From positions 1 to 17,805 of the forward strand of contig JACMJD010000434.1 in the NCBI GenBank assembly GCA_014380825.1: 17,805 bases of DNA, read 5' to 3'. The position numbers and the translations under genes are program-made. This document shows, piece after piece, positions 6,646-14,416 of the stretch. Position 1 is the first letter of the stretch; every line of letters begins with the position of its first letter. The notes beneath the pieces are model-generated. The model saw nothing but the letters and a program-made list of their open reading frames with translations. It did no database searches and was not told the DNA's origin. The stretch is from Phycisphaerae bacterium. GTDB taxonomy: Bacteria > Planctomycetota > Phycisphaerae > Tepidisphaerales > Tepidisphaeraceae.

Positions 6646-7314
6646 ATGTTTCGACACGTGCCAAACGCGCTGACTTTCGGCCGTCTGGTTCTCGCGGCCG
6701 TCTTTTTTGTGATGCTTTCCTGGTATCAGTACGAAGGTCGCGGCGATCCGACGTTTCTGAATGTCGCGTTCTTCATCTACCTGATCGCGCTGATCACCGA
6801 TTGGCTCGACGGCTTCCTCGCGCGGCGGTGGCACGTGGAAGGCGCGTTCGGACGCGTCGTCGATCCGTTCGTCGACAAAGTGCTGGTGCTGGGCAGTTTC
6901 ATCTTCTTCGCCGGGAAAAATTTCATCATCCCCGAATCCGTGACGATGCAACCGACTACCCCGCTGGTCGTGAAAACGCTGACCGGCGTGGCGCCGGGGA
7001 TCGTCGTGATCCTCCTGGCGCGTGAACTTCTCGTCACCACGATCCGCGGCCTCTCGGAACGCACCGGCCAAAACTTCGGCGCGGCGTTCAGCGGCAAGCT
7101 GAAAATGGTTTTTCAATCCGTCACTATCCTTGTGATTCTCGTTTATGTGAATTATCTCAAGCACCTGAGCGACAGCGGCTATCTCGCATGGGCCACCTGG
7201 CTTCGGGATATCTGCATCTGGGCGACGGTCTGCATCACGGTGATCAGCGGGCTGCTGTATCTCCGCCGCGCGCCGGAATTGTATCGAGTGGGGATGGAAC
7301 CCTTGCCGAAGTGA
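6646..7314 (+). CDS. pgsA: CDP-diacylglycerol--glycerol-3-phosphate 3-phosphatidyltransferase
   Basis: PgsA makes phosphatidylglycerophosphate, the committed step to phosphatidylglycerol and cardiolipin, in the inner membrane. The CDP-alcohol phosphatidyltransferase signature DxxDGxxARx8GxxxDxxxD is complete: D52, D55, G56, A59, R60, G69, D73, D77 (numbering from the ATG at 6646). The N-terminal VPNALTFGRL is the usual PgsA opening, and several hydrophobic helices follow. Length 222 residues. An upstream TTG (6607) would add 13 residues; the ATG is preferred because homologues begin just before the PN.LT motif. No clear ribosome binding site is visible. It is separated from uppP by an 80-bp palindromic repeat. 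A different CDP-alcohol transferase of the same family cannot be fully excluded. Confidence 0.88.
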   Translation: MFRHVPNALTFGRLVLAAVFFVMLSWYQYEGRGDPTFLNVAFFIYLIALITDWLDGFLARRWHVEGAFGRVVDPFVDKVLVLGSFIFFAGKNFIIPESVTMQPTTPLVVKTLTGVAPGIVVILLARELLVTTIRGLSERTGQNFGAAFSGKLKMVFQSVTILVILVYVNYLKHLSDSGYLAWATWLRDICIWATVCITVISGLLYLRRAPELYRVGMEPLPK

Positions 7315-7330
7315 CATCGCGTAAGCGTGT

Positions 7331-7410
7331 GTCATCCTGAGCACCAGCGAAGGATCTCGGGAGCCGACGCGTTTTCCTTCCCGAGATCCTTCGCTAGCGC
7401 TCAGGATGAC
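7331..7410. repeat. 80-bp dispersed palindrome (GTCATCC...GGATCT family), copy 1
   Basis: Left arm 7331-7362 and right arm 7379-7410 are reverse complements over 32 bp with two mismatches, around a 16-base loop. The arms begin GTCATCCTGAGC and contain CGAAGGATCTCGGGA. It lies 16 bases after the pgsA stop codon. A second copy with the same outer and inner motifs is at 10549-10628. Confidence 0.85.
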
Positions 7411-7451
7411 ATGACTCATGGAACTGACATCGCGCCGGGTAGGTTGAAACA

Positions 7452-8315
7452 ATGGATTACTTGATCTCCGCGATGCTCGGTGTGGTCGAAGGCCTCACCG
7501 AATTTTTGCCTGTCAGCTCGACCGCACACCTGCGAGTCGCCCAGAAGCTGTTCAACCTTCCGCTGGAAACCCCGTTCTGGAAGACCTACACGATCGTCAT
7601 CCAACTCGGCGCGGTGCTTTGCCTGCCGGTGTATTTCTGGAAACGAATCCGCAAGTTCGTCTCCACCTTCCCGCGTGGCGAGCGCGGTGATCGAAACGTG
7701 CTCACGCATCCGCTGAGCCTGACGATGCTCGCGTTCATCGTCACCGCAATCCCGGCGTATCTCCTTTCCAAAAAGATCGGCGAGAACCTCGACAACTTCT
7801 ACGTGATCGGGGCCGCGCTGCTGATCGGCGGCGCGGTGATGTGGGCGGTCGATGTGATGTTCAAGCGCCCGCGCATCACGCACATGGAAGAGATGGGCCC
7901 GCTCCAGGCGATCTGGATCGGCGCGGTTCAAATCCTGGCAGCCGTGTTCCCGGGGACCAGCCGCTCGATGGCGACCATCGCCGCCGGGCAAGCCGCCGGA
8001 ATGTCGCGCGCGGCGGCGCTCGAATTCTCCTTCTTCGTCTCGATCCCCACGATGGCCGCCGCCACCGGTTATGCGCTGCTCAAAGCGATCTTTCCCAAAG
8101 CCAATGCCGCCGCGTCGTCGCTCTCTCCGGCATCGATGACTCTCCATGAATGGATCGTCCTGGCGATCGGTTTCGTCATCTCGTTCTTCGTCGCTCTCGG
8201 TTCCGTCGCGTTCCTAATGGCGTGGGTACGACGTCACGGATTCGTCCCGTTCGCGATCTATCGAATCGTGTTGGGTATCGCGATCTTGATCTGGGCGCGG
8301 TCAATGCATGGATAA
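7452..8315 (+). CDS. uppP: Undecaprenyl-diphosphate phosphatase (BacA/UppP type)
   Basis: UppP dephosphorylates undecaprenyl pyrophosphate to recycle the lipid carrier used for peptidoglycan and other surface polymers; overexpression of this family gives bacitracin tolerance. The two hallmark motifs are intact: EGLTEFLPVSSTAHL (residues 13-27, with E13, E17 and H26 corresponding to the catalytic set) and PGTSRS (167-172, with R171). Eight or so hydrophobic segments and 287 residues fit the family (about 265-290). The ATG at 7452 has only a weak AGGTTG upstream. Between pgsA and the PIN-TRAM gene, bracketed by two different palindromic repeats. Confidence 0.95.
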   Translation: MDYLISAMLGVVEGLTEFLPVSSTAHLRVAQKLFNLPLETPFWKTYTIVIQLGAVLCLPVYFWKRIRKFVSTFPRGERGDRNVLTHPLSLTMLAFIVTAIPAYLLSKKIGENLDNFYVIGAALLIGGAVMWAVDVMFKRPRITHMEEMGPLQAIWIGAVQILAAVFPGTSRSMATIAAGQAAGMSRAAALEFSFFVSIPTMAAATGYALLKAIFPKANAAASSLSPASMTLHEWIVLAIGFVISFFVALGSVAFLMAWVRRHGFVPFAIYRIVLGIAILIWARSMHG

Positions 8316-8320
8316 AACTT

Positions 8321-8383
8321 GATTACGTGAATAGGTGATTACGTGAGAAATACCGGGCGCCTCACGTAATCACGTAATCACGT
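8321..8383. repeat. Palindromic element with octamer arms (GATTACGT)
   Basis: Left arm holds octamers GATTACGT (8321-8328), GAATAGGT (8329-8336), GATTACGT (8337-8344) then GAG. Right arm on the minus strand holds GATTACGT (8379-8372), GATTACGT (8371-8364) then GAG, preceded by a partial unit. The best stem is 8335-8347 with 8361-8373 (13 bp, perfect), and the repeated units allow alternative registers. It begins 6 bases after the uppP stop codon. Confidence 0.75.
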
Positions 8384-8459
8384 TGGATTGCCGTCTTTCC
8401 TCTCGTATGATTGTTTGCTGAACATGTCTTCAACGGATGTCTGACTTTCGCGGGGCGCT

Positions 8460-9581
8460 ATGGTTCTGCATATCCTGCGGGCTCTCTTCGTCCTGTTGAT
8501 GGCCGCCGTTGGGTGGTCGTTTATCAAGGACCCCGCGACGTTCGGCACGTATAGCTGGATGGCGATGGCGATCGGCATGGCCGTCGCCGTGTTTTTGCTC
8601 AGCATCGATATCCTTTCCACGCGCCGAAAACTCGCCGTCTTCAGCGGCGTGTTCTTCGGGCTCGTCGTCGGTATCTGCATCGCCTATGCGCTGAGCTTCG
8701 TCACGCCGCTGGTCGTCGATTACTACCAATCCTTCAGCGACGAAAAACTCGGCGACAAGCAGTACTTCGCGCTGATTCGCTACATCAACCTTTTCATCGG
8801 CGTGACGACGACTTACCTGGCTATCAGCTTCATCCTCCAGACGAAGGACGATTTCCGCTTCGTCATTCCGTACGTCGAATTCAGCAAGCAGACGAAAGGC
8901 GCTCGCCCGTTCGTGCTGGATTCGAGCGTGCTGATCGACGGCCGCATTGAAGACATCGCCAAGACCGGAATCCTCGAAAGCCAGCTTGTCGTGCCGCGAT
9001 TCATTCAGTCTGAACTGCAGAGACTCGCGGACAGTTCCGACAAGCTCGTCCGCGCGCGCGGCCGACGCGGACTCGATGTGCTCACCGCGCTCAAGACCGC
9101 GGCGCATCCGGAAATCATCGACTACGACTCCTCCGGCCGCGACGATCAGGCGCTCGATGTCGATCAAAAACTCATCGCACTTTCCAAAGAACTGAACGGC
9201 CGCGTGCTGACCAACGATTACAACCTGAACAAAGTCGCGCAGCTTCGCGGTGTCGACGTCGTCAACCTCAACGAGCTCGCCAACGCGATGAAGCCCGAAG
9301 TGATGCCTGGGGAAAAGATGACCGTCCGGCTGATCAAAGCCGGCGAAAGCACCGGCCAGGGCGTCGGCTTTCTCGATGACGGCACGATGGTCGTCGTCGA
9401 AGGCGGCCGCCAGCACCTGAACGAAGACGTCGAATTCACCGTCACGAACATGCGACAAACGGTGCAGGGCCGCATGATCTTCGGCCGGCTCGGAAGCAAC
9501 GGTGCCAGCTCCGGCGGGGGTGCCGCACCTGCTCCCATTCCCGGAAAGACCCCGCACCCCGAAGCGCACGGTTCCAAATAG
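8460..9581 (+). CDS. Membrane-anchored PIN-TRAM domain protein (YacL-like)
   Basis: 373 residues in three blocks. Residues 1-126 hold four hydrophobic segments (about 4-22, 33-50, 60-84, 105-126). Residues 150-265 form a PIN nuclease-type domain with acidic positions D154 in LDSSVLIDGR, E185 in FIQSELQRL, D213/D215 in ALDVDQK and D233 in TNDYNLNKV. Residues ~270-340 match a TRAM domain (GEKMTVRLIKAGESTGQGVGFLDDGTMVVVEGG), a probable RNA-binding module. This is the architecture of YacL/PilT-N proteins, for which RNA cleavage is presumed but the substrate is unclear. The C-terminus is a Gly/Ala/Pro-rich tail. It sits 48 bases upstream of ispD, the same pair found as yacL-ispD in Bacillus subtilis, so co-transcription is likely. 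Confidence 0.9.
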   Translation: MVLHILRALFVLLMAAVGWSFIKDPATFGTYSWMAMAIGMAVAVFLLSIDILSTRRKLAVFSGVFFGLVVGICIAYALSFVTPLVVDYYQSFSDEKLGDKQYFALIRYINLFIGVTTTYLAISFILQTKDDFRFVIPYVEFSKQTKGARPFVLDSSVLIDGRIEDIAKTGILESQLVVPRFIQSELQRLADSSDKLVRARGRRGLDVLTALKTAAHPEIIDYDSSGRDDQALDVDQKLIALSKELNGRVLTNDYNLNKVAQLRGVDVVNLNELANAMKPEVMPGEKMTVRLIKAGESTGQGVGFLDDGTMVVVEGGRQHLNEDVEFTVTNMRQTVQGRMIFGRLGSNGASSGGGAAPAPIPGKTPHPEAHGSK

Positions 9582-9629
9582 CGCTTGCGGTTTAACAATC
9601 CGTTTTCGGCCATTTTCTTTCATCCCCCC

Positions 9630-10319
9630 ATGCCGAACTTCGCCGTCATCCTCCCCGCAGGCGGATCGTCCAATCGCTTTGGCGCGAACAAGCTCACCGA
9701 GCTGCTTGCCGGCAAACCGGTCCTTGCGCATTCGCTCCGCGCGTTCACTCGTCGCGACGACGTCACGCACCTGATCGTCCCGAGCAACACCTTCGCCGAT
9801 CTCTCCGAATCGCTGACGACGCACGCATCGACCCTGCTGGTCGATCCGCGCCTCGAGTTCTGCCCCGGCGGCGTGCATCGTGCCGAAAGCGTTTTGAAAG
9901 GATTGCGGCGATTGCCGACCTCGGTCGAATGGGTCGCGATCCACGACGCCGCCCGACCGCTGGTCTCCCAATCCGTGATCGACGAAACGCTCGCCGCCGC
10001 CGTCCAACACGGCGCCGCGGTTGCCGCCTTGAGCGCGCACCTGACGATCAAACAAGCGACCGGCCCCCTGCCCGCGCGCGTCACGCGCACGCTGCCGCGG
10101 CAGGAACTGTGGACGATGCAAACGCCCCAGATCATGCGACGCGCGGATCTGCTCGAGGCGTTCGAGCGCTGCCCGATCCCGCTGGACCAAATCACCGACG
10201 ACGCCCAGCTCCTCGAGCTGGCCGGCAAAGAAGTCTGGCTCGTCGCCGGCGACGAGCGGAACATCAAGATCACCACGCCGCTGGACCTGAAGATCGCCGA
10301 ACTGATGCTGCGCGGGTGA
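9630..10319 (+). CDS. ispD: 2-C-methyl-D-erythritol 4-phosphate cytidylyltransferase
   Basis: IspD couples CTP to methylerythritol phosphate, the third step of the non-mevalonate isoprenoid pathway, in the cytoplasm. Seen: N-terminal nucleotide loop ILPAGGSSNRFGANK (7-21) with R16 and K21, GGVHRAESV (80-88), the IHDAARPLVS motif (104-113), TMQTPQIM, and the C-terminal TDDAQLLEL...GDERNIKITTPLDL that is strongly diagnostic. Length 229 residues is normal. A longer in-frame start (TTG at 9585) is unlikely because the family begins only a few residues before the AGG loop. No ribosome binding site is visible. Isoprenoid supply fits the neighbouring uppP, which acts on an isoprenoid lipid carrier. 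IspF does not follow, unlike in Bacillus. Confidence 0.94.
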   Translation: MPNFAVILPAGGSSNRFGANKLTELLAGKPVLAHSLRAFTRRDDVTHLIVPSNTFADLSESLTTHASTLLVDPRLEFCPGGVHRAESVLKGLRRLPTSVEWVAIHDAARPLVSQSVIDETLAAAVQHGAAVAALSAHLTIKQATGPLPARVTRTLPRQELWTMQTPQIMRRADLLEAFERCPIPLDQITDDAQLLELAGKEVWLVAGDERNIKITTPLDLKIAELMLRG

Positions 10320-10548
10320 ACCCGCGCGGGAGGTGCTACGGAATGGCGCGCGACGGTTCCGCAAGTGCTAGCGGAGGGCGCTGCGAGGTTTGACGGTAAC
10401 GTCCCGAGAACCACGGTGGAAGCACGTTGGCGTTCCGATGTTTGTTCACCTCGACATCGTAATTGCAGCGAGCAGCACATCGCGATTATCGCGCCAGATT
10501 GTTCCTGCGGTCGCGCCGCGCGGCAGTTCGGCAATCATTCCGCGCACC
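10320..10548. other. Intergenic stretch with no gene recognised
   Basis: About 230 bases after ispD. GCGGGT-GA-ACCCGC (10312-10325) forms a small hairpin across the stop codon, without a T tract. No reading frame with protein-like composition and no known RNA was seen; the remaining ORFs in this stretch are short and arginine/serine-rich. Confidence 0.5.
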
Positions 10549-10628
10549 GTCATCCACCGCGGTACTCCGCGAAGGATCTGGCCTGACATGTAAAACCAGA
10601 TCCTTCGCGGAGTACCGCTCTGGATGAC
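10549..10628. repeat. 80-bp dispersed palindrome (GTCATCC...GGATCT family), copy 2
   Basis: Left arm 10549-10581 and right arm 10596-10628 are reverse complements over 33 bp with two mismatches, around a 14-base loop. The shared framework with copy 1 is GTCATCC at the outer end and CGAAGGATCT near the loop; the middle of the arm differs (GCGGTACTCCG here, TGAGC there). Total length is 80 bp in both copies. Confidence 0.85.
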
Positions 10629-10693
10629 AGACGCTTTTCTGTGATCGTCCGTCATCATTTGATCGATGCGCCGCCGCCTTCTAATCTAACGGC

Positions 10694-11179
10694 ATGACCT
10701 CGTTGTTTCTCGTCGCCACCGGGATGAATCTGCTCGCGTTGATCGCGACGATGATCCTCGGTTACGGCGTATCGAACGGCAAGCCGTGGAGCTCGCAGCA
10801 CCAACTGGCGGGCGTGCTGGCGACGATCTTTTGCTGCGGCGTACACTGCATCGTGTTCACGTATTTCATCGCGACGGCCAAGTGGGTGCAGCATGCGGTG
10901 ACGGTGAAGCATCTGGATCAGTCGCTGGTCGCCCCGACGCGTTCGTTCAAGGCGGCCGCGTTCCCGGCGGCGCTGTCGGCGATGGCGATCGTCTTCCTTG
11001 CCGCGGTCCTCGGCGCGGCGACGTTCGGTTATCAGATTCGGCCGATCTATCATCACGTAACTGCGATCGTCGGGATCGCGATCAACGCGATCGTCGCGCT
11101 CATCGAATATCGCGCGATTGACAAGAACGCCAAGCTGATCGATCAAATCCTCGCCACCATTAACCCCGCGCCGGCGTGA
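10694..11179 (+). CDS. Four-helix membrane protein with intramembrane histidines, unknown function
   Basis: 161 residues, almost entirely hydrophobic, with four predicted helices: about 4-24, 38-60, 88-112 and 122-138. Histidines sit at H36 (just before helix 2), H51 (inside helix 2), H67 and H73 (loop) and H120-H121 (start of helix 4). The loop after helix 2 (KWVQHAV...LDQSLVAPTRSFKAAAFPA) and the final EYRAIDKNAKLIDQIL are polar and probably cytosolic. The pattern resembles small planctomycete and proteobacterial hypothetical membrane proteins; paired histidines in a four-helix bundle could ligate heme or metal, but this is conjecture. The ATG at 10694 has no Shine-Dalgarno site. It lies between an 80-bp palindrome and tRNA-Leu. 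Confidence 0.8.
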   Translation: MTSLFLVATGMNLLALIATMILGYGVSNGKPWSSQHQLAGVLATIFCCGVHCIVFTYFIATAKWVQHAVTVKHLDQSLVAPTRSFKAAAFPAALSAMAIVFLAAVLGAATFGYQIRPIYHHVTAIVGIAINAIVALIEYRAIDKNAKLIDQILATINPAPA

Positions 11180-11201
11180 TTTGATACGATTGCGCAGAGC
11201 A

Positions 11202-11286
11202 GCCCTTGTGGCGGAACGGCAGACGCTACGGACTTAAAATCCGTTGACCTTTAACGGTCGTGTGGGTTCGATTCCCACCAAGGACA
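11202..11286 (+). tRNA. tRNA-Leu (anticodon UAA)
   Basis: All arms can be drawn: acceptor 11202-11208 with 11279-11285, D stem GCG/CGC, anticodon stem ACGGA/TCCGT with loop CTTAAAA (anticodon TAA), a class II variable arm GACC/GGTC, and T arm GTGGG-TTCGATT-CCCAC. The discriminator is A, as expected for leucine. The acceptor stem has one C-A mismatch at pair 2-71, and CCA is not encoded. A TACGAT (11185-11190) upstream could be a -10 box. Confidence 0.93.
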
Positions 11287-11332
11287 GTCCGGTGTTCGTG
11301 ACGCATCTGTTTATTGACGGCCGCAGGATTCG

Positions 11333-14179
11333 TCACGCGATCCGAAATGGCCGTCGCGAGATTTGCGTATTGAACGCGAGATCGATCAGGCTGTAGTCGT
11401 CGAAATCGATCACATCGTTGTAATCGCAGTCGCCGTTGACCCAGCCGGTGCGGTTGTTGTTGAAGCCGGCGTCGATGCGCGAATAGTCGTCGAAGTCGAC
11501 GACGCCGTTGAGGTCGGTGTCGCCATAGAAGGTGTAGCGAAGGAGGACATCACCCCCGGCGATGCTGAAACCGCCGATCGAGCTGATGGCGATTTCGGAA
11601 CCTAGCCCGTAACCAACTGCATCGGCAAGCAAGCTCGTGGCCGCAAGCGACGAGTTGATCGCGCCGCCGGCGCCCGTACCGTTCCACGCCCCGCCGTTGC
11701 GGCCGGCGATGATTCTACTGCGGAAGCCGTCGAGCGTAATCGGCCCGCCCGCGCGGCTGATGAACGCCCCGCCCGCCAGGTCCAGCACGCCGTTGAGGAA
11801 CGTCAAGTTCAGCGAGCGGTTGCGCGTCTTCACCACTGTGGCGCCCGTGCCCACGCGAAGCGTCCCGCCCGGCCTGATGTCCAGGTCTTCCAGGTCGTCG
11901 CTTTGTTCGACGACAACCGTGACCGGGGCATCGCCCGCGCCGCTGTCGGTGTTGACGATCAGCGAGTCGGCGTCGCCCAGACCCGTATTCACAACTACGG
12001 GCGCAGCGGCGTCGGCAATCGAAACGGAGTCGCTCCCGCCGTTTCCGTTGATGCGTAGCGGCGTGAGGATGTCGGTGACCACAATGCTGCTTGCTGTGAA
12101 TTCTTGAGTGGGTGCGTTGCTTGCGTCGAGCGTCACCGACGCAATTCCCGACCACGCCACGTAGTACTGGTTGGCCCCATCCACCTTGCGCAGCTGATCT
12201 GAGGCAGTGCCGGTACGCTCGAAGAAGTAGGTGTCGAGGTTGGTGTCGTTCAAGTCATCGAAGCGGATCGTGTCGTTCCCGGGATTGGCCGTGCCGCTGT
12301 AGATCAACAGGTCGTCGTTCACGCCGGGGCGGAGGTTGGCGTCGATGTCGCCGCCGCCGACGGTGTAGTGATCGTTGCCCGAATTTCCCCGAACGTCCGT
12401 GTCACATGCGGTGGCGAGGATGTTGAGGTTCGTCCCGCCAGGTCCTTCGTAGAGCGTCAACTCTTCGATCGTGTTGAAGCTGTGCGACTGCCCGTCGGTG
12501 AACACGCTGCCGTTCAGCGTCTGGGTCGCGAGGGTGGGATCGCTTTGATTGAACACGCTCAGCGTATCCGCGCCAGATCCCCCGTTGGCCGTCACCGAGC
12601 CGAGAATTTTGGTGCTGATGTTCCCGCCGCCGATGAGAAATTGCTCGTTACCGCTGTTCCCGTTGAGCACCAGCGCCGTGTTTGCCGCCAGGCCATCAAT
12701 CACGAACGAGTCTCCGCCGTTTGCGGAAGCGTTGATGTTGAAGTTCCTCACACCGCTGTAGTTGACGACCTTCGGGGCGACAATCTGGGTTTGCGTGACG
12801 TGATACCCATCCGACCCGTTGGAAGAACTCTGGTTGTTGATGTTGAGCACGTCGAGTGCGCCGCCGACAAGGGTGACCGTCAGCGCGCCGTTGATATTGC
12901 CGCTGAAGTTGCTCTGTCCCACGTCCACCCGGCAACCGCGCACGGGTCCACCGATGATCGTGGTCGAGCTCATCGAGCTAGCCGTGGCGTTCAAGTTGAC
13001 GATCGGCAGGACGTTGGAGCCCGCGACGAGACCGTTGGCGGCTTGAAGGGTCTGGCTTTCAAACTCGCTGTAGTTGATCCCCGCGACGCCTTTGACGAAC
13101 GTGGTGTTCTGCCAGGTGTAGCTCTCACTTTCGCCGACGACCGTCTTGTCGAGTGTGTCTTCGATGACGAGGCTGTCGGCGCCCGTGCCGCCCAGAAGCG
13201 TCGCGCTCGCCAGCGCCAATCCGCTGTTGTCGAAGTCTCCGCCGCCCACGTGAAACGTGTCGTTGCCCGGCCCGCTGTCGATGCGAAGTGAAACGCCGTT
13301 AGGCTTGCTGAAGACGTTCATGACGTTATCGGCTTCACCACTTAGCGAGTTGCTGGAGACGAAATCAATCGTCTCGAAACCCGCGAAAAACAGCACGCCG
13401 ATGTTGACGCCCCCCACGCGGGCATCGACCGAGTCCGTGTCGAATCCGAAGGTGGCTTCTTCTGAGCTTGCGTCGCTCAGCAGTAGACCGTCCACACCTG
13501 TTCCCCCGTTTACCACCACATTGCCCGTTCCGACGTCGAGGAACCAATAACCATTGCTGGACGCGGTGTCAGACGCGTTGTAGATCGTGTCGTTTCCTCC
13601 GTTGCCATTGATCTCCAACACGACACCCGCGCTCGAGCTGACCCGCGCGTCTTGGAACCTGATCAGATTGCCGGCGTCGTTGTCGAAATACCGCACCGAC
13701 TCGATGTTGTCGTACTCGAGAAGCTGGTTGAATCCTTTGGTAATACGGAAGCCCGAAAGATGCATCGTGTAAGGCGTCGTCTCGTCCTGCCCGTTTTCGG
13801 CGAGTACGGTGTCGCTGCCGGAACCGCCGTCGAACGTGAAATTATCTTGATAGACGTCGTCGAGGTCCCGGACGGGATTGACCAACGTGTCGTTTCCGCC
13901 GTCGCCCCGAGCGAGGATGGTCTGTTCGTCGTGCGTGGGGGACACGTTGAACGTGTCGTTTCCGAGGCCGGCATTGACCGTGATCGAGAGATCGGTCGTA
14001 GTGTTGATCGTGCCGCCGTTGAACCGGACAGCCATGCCACCACCGGCCCACCTGAAGATCTCGATCGTGTCGTTCCCACTCGTCCCGTTGAATACCGCCA
14101 GCATCCTGCGCGGCTCCAACGATTCACAGTTGCAGGCGTTTGAGCTGGTCCGTCGACGTTTGTTACAGGGGCGTGGCAT
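11333..14179 (-). CDS. LEPR-XLL-type surface protein with GNDT repeats and C-terminal dockerin
   Basis: A 948-residue probable exported protein. The N-terminus is basic (KRRR at 7-10) and carries ESLEPRRMLA (19-28), the LEPR-XLL motif that in Planctomycetota marks large secreted or surface proteins. Then come many short glycine-aspartate motifs such as SGNDTIE, GLGNDTF, GDGGNDTL and GGSGSDTV, resembling RTX-type calcium-binding repeats but degenerate and spread out. Residues ~885-938 form a dockerin type I module with two calcium loops, DTDLNGVVDFDDY and DCDYNDVIDFDDY, each followed by an S-ID helix. The preceding segment (NGTGAGGAINSS) is a common companion of planctomycete dockerins. No enzymatic domain was recognised. 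The start has the best ribosome site in the window (AGAAGGAG, 14186-14193). It lies downstream of the kinase gene on the same strand. Confidence 0.9.
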   Translation of the reverse strand: MPRPCNKRRRTSSNACNCESLEPRRMLAVFNGTSGNDTIEIFRWAGGGMAVRFNGGTINTTTDLSITVNAGLGNDTFNVSPTHDEQTILARGDGGNDTLVNPVRDLDDVYQDNFTFDGGSGSDTVLAENGQDETTPYTMHLSGFRITKGFNQLLEYDNIESVRYFDNDAGNLIRFQDARVSSSAGVVLEINGNGGNDTIYNASDTASSNGYWFLDVGTGNVVVNGGTGVDGLLLSDASSEEATFGFDTDSVDARVGGVNIGVLFFAGFETIDFVSSNSLSGEADNVMNVFSKPNGVSLRIDSGPGNDTFHVGGGDFDNSGLALASATLLGGTGADSLVIEDTLDKTVVGESESYTWQNTTFVKGVAGINYSEFESQTLQAANGLVAGSNVLPIVNLNATASSMSSTTIIGGPVRGCRVDVGQSNFSGNINGALTVTLVGGALDVLNINNQSSSNGSDGYHVTQTQIVAPKVVNYSGVRNFNINASANGGDSFVIDGLAANTALVLNGNSGNEQFLIGGGNISTKILGSVTANGGSGADTLSVFNQSDPTLATQTLNGSVFTDGQSHSFNTIEELTLYEGPGGTNLNILATACDTDVRGNSGNDHYTVGGGDIDANLRPGVNDDLLIYSGTANPGNDTIRFDDLNDTNLDTYFFERTGTASDQLRKVDGANQYYVAWSGIASVTLDASNAPTQEFTASSIVVTDILTPLRINGNGGSDSVSIADAAAPVVVNTGLGDADSLIVNTDSGAGDAPVTVVVEQSDDLEDLDIRPGGTLRVGTGATVVKTRNRSLNLTFLNGVLDLAGGAFISRAGGPITLDGFRSRIIAGRNGGAWNGTGAGGAINSSLAATSLLADAVGYGLGSEIAISSIGGFSIAGGDVLLRYTFYGDTDLNGVVDFDDYSRIDAGFNNNRTGWVNGDCDYNDVIDFDDYSLIDLAFNTQISRRPFRIA

Positions 14180-14416
14180 GGTGATCTCCTTCTAGGCCCG
14201 GAGGACTGTTCGGGGTCGCAAAGGCAGAACTGGCGCTGATGCCCGGGCCGAACTCCGTTGCGCTGCATGACTCTGCTCTCTTGCGCGAAAGTTGCTTCCC
14301 GCTGCGATCAGATAGGGACGGCGCCGGCCAGAACTGGCGTGCAGAAACAGGAAATCTCCGTAACCAAGCTTTTACCCACGTAAGAGTTTTCCGGCAGGCG
14401 TTATCGCGTTGGCAGC
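14180..14416 (-). promoter_or_regulatory. Leader region between kinase and surface-protein gene
   Basis: About 237 bases. The Shine-Dalgarno AGAAGGAG (RC of 14186-14193) sits 6 bases before the surface-protein ATG. The gap is long enough for an independent promoter, and no terminator for the kinase transcript is evident, so read-through is also possible. I could not name a -35/-10 pair. A short ORF overlapping here has Ser/Arg-rich shadow composition and is not called. Confidence 0.4.

Noticed and set aside
8430..10364. Very long minus-strand ORF (644 codons) opposite the PIN-TRAM and ispD genes
   Set aside because: It spans two well-supported genes and the spacer between them, has low-complexity shadow composition and no recognisable domain. 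High-GC genes often leave such open antisense frames.
12368..13291. Plus-strand ORF (307 codons) opposite the LEPR/dockerin gene
   Set aside because: Antisense shadow of a repeat-rich gene; no domain and no ribosome site, while the minus strand has an excellent one.
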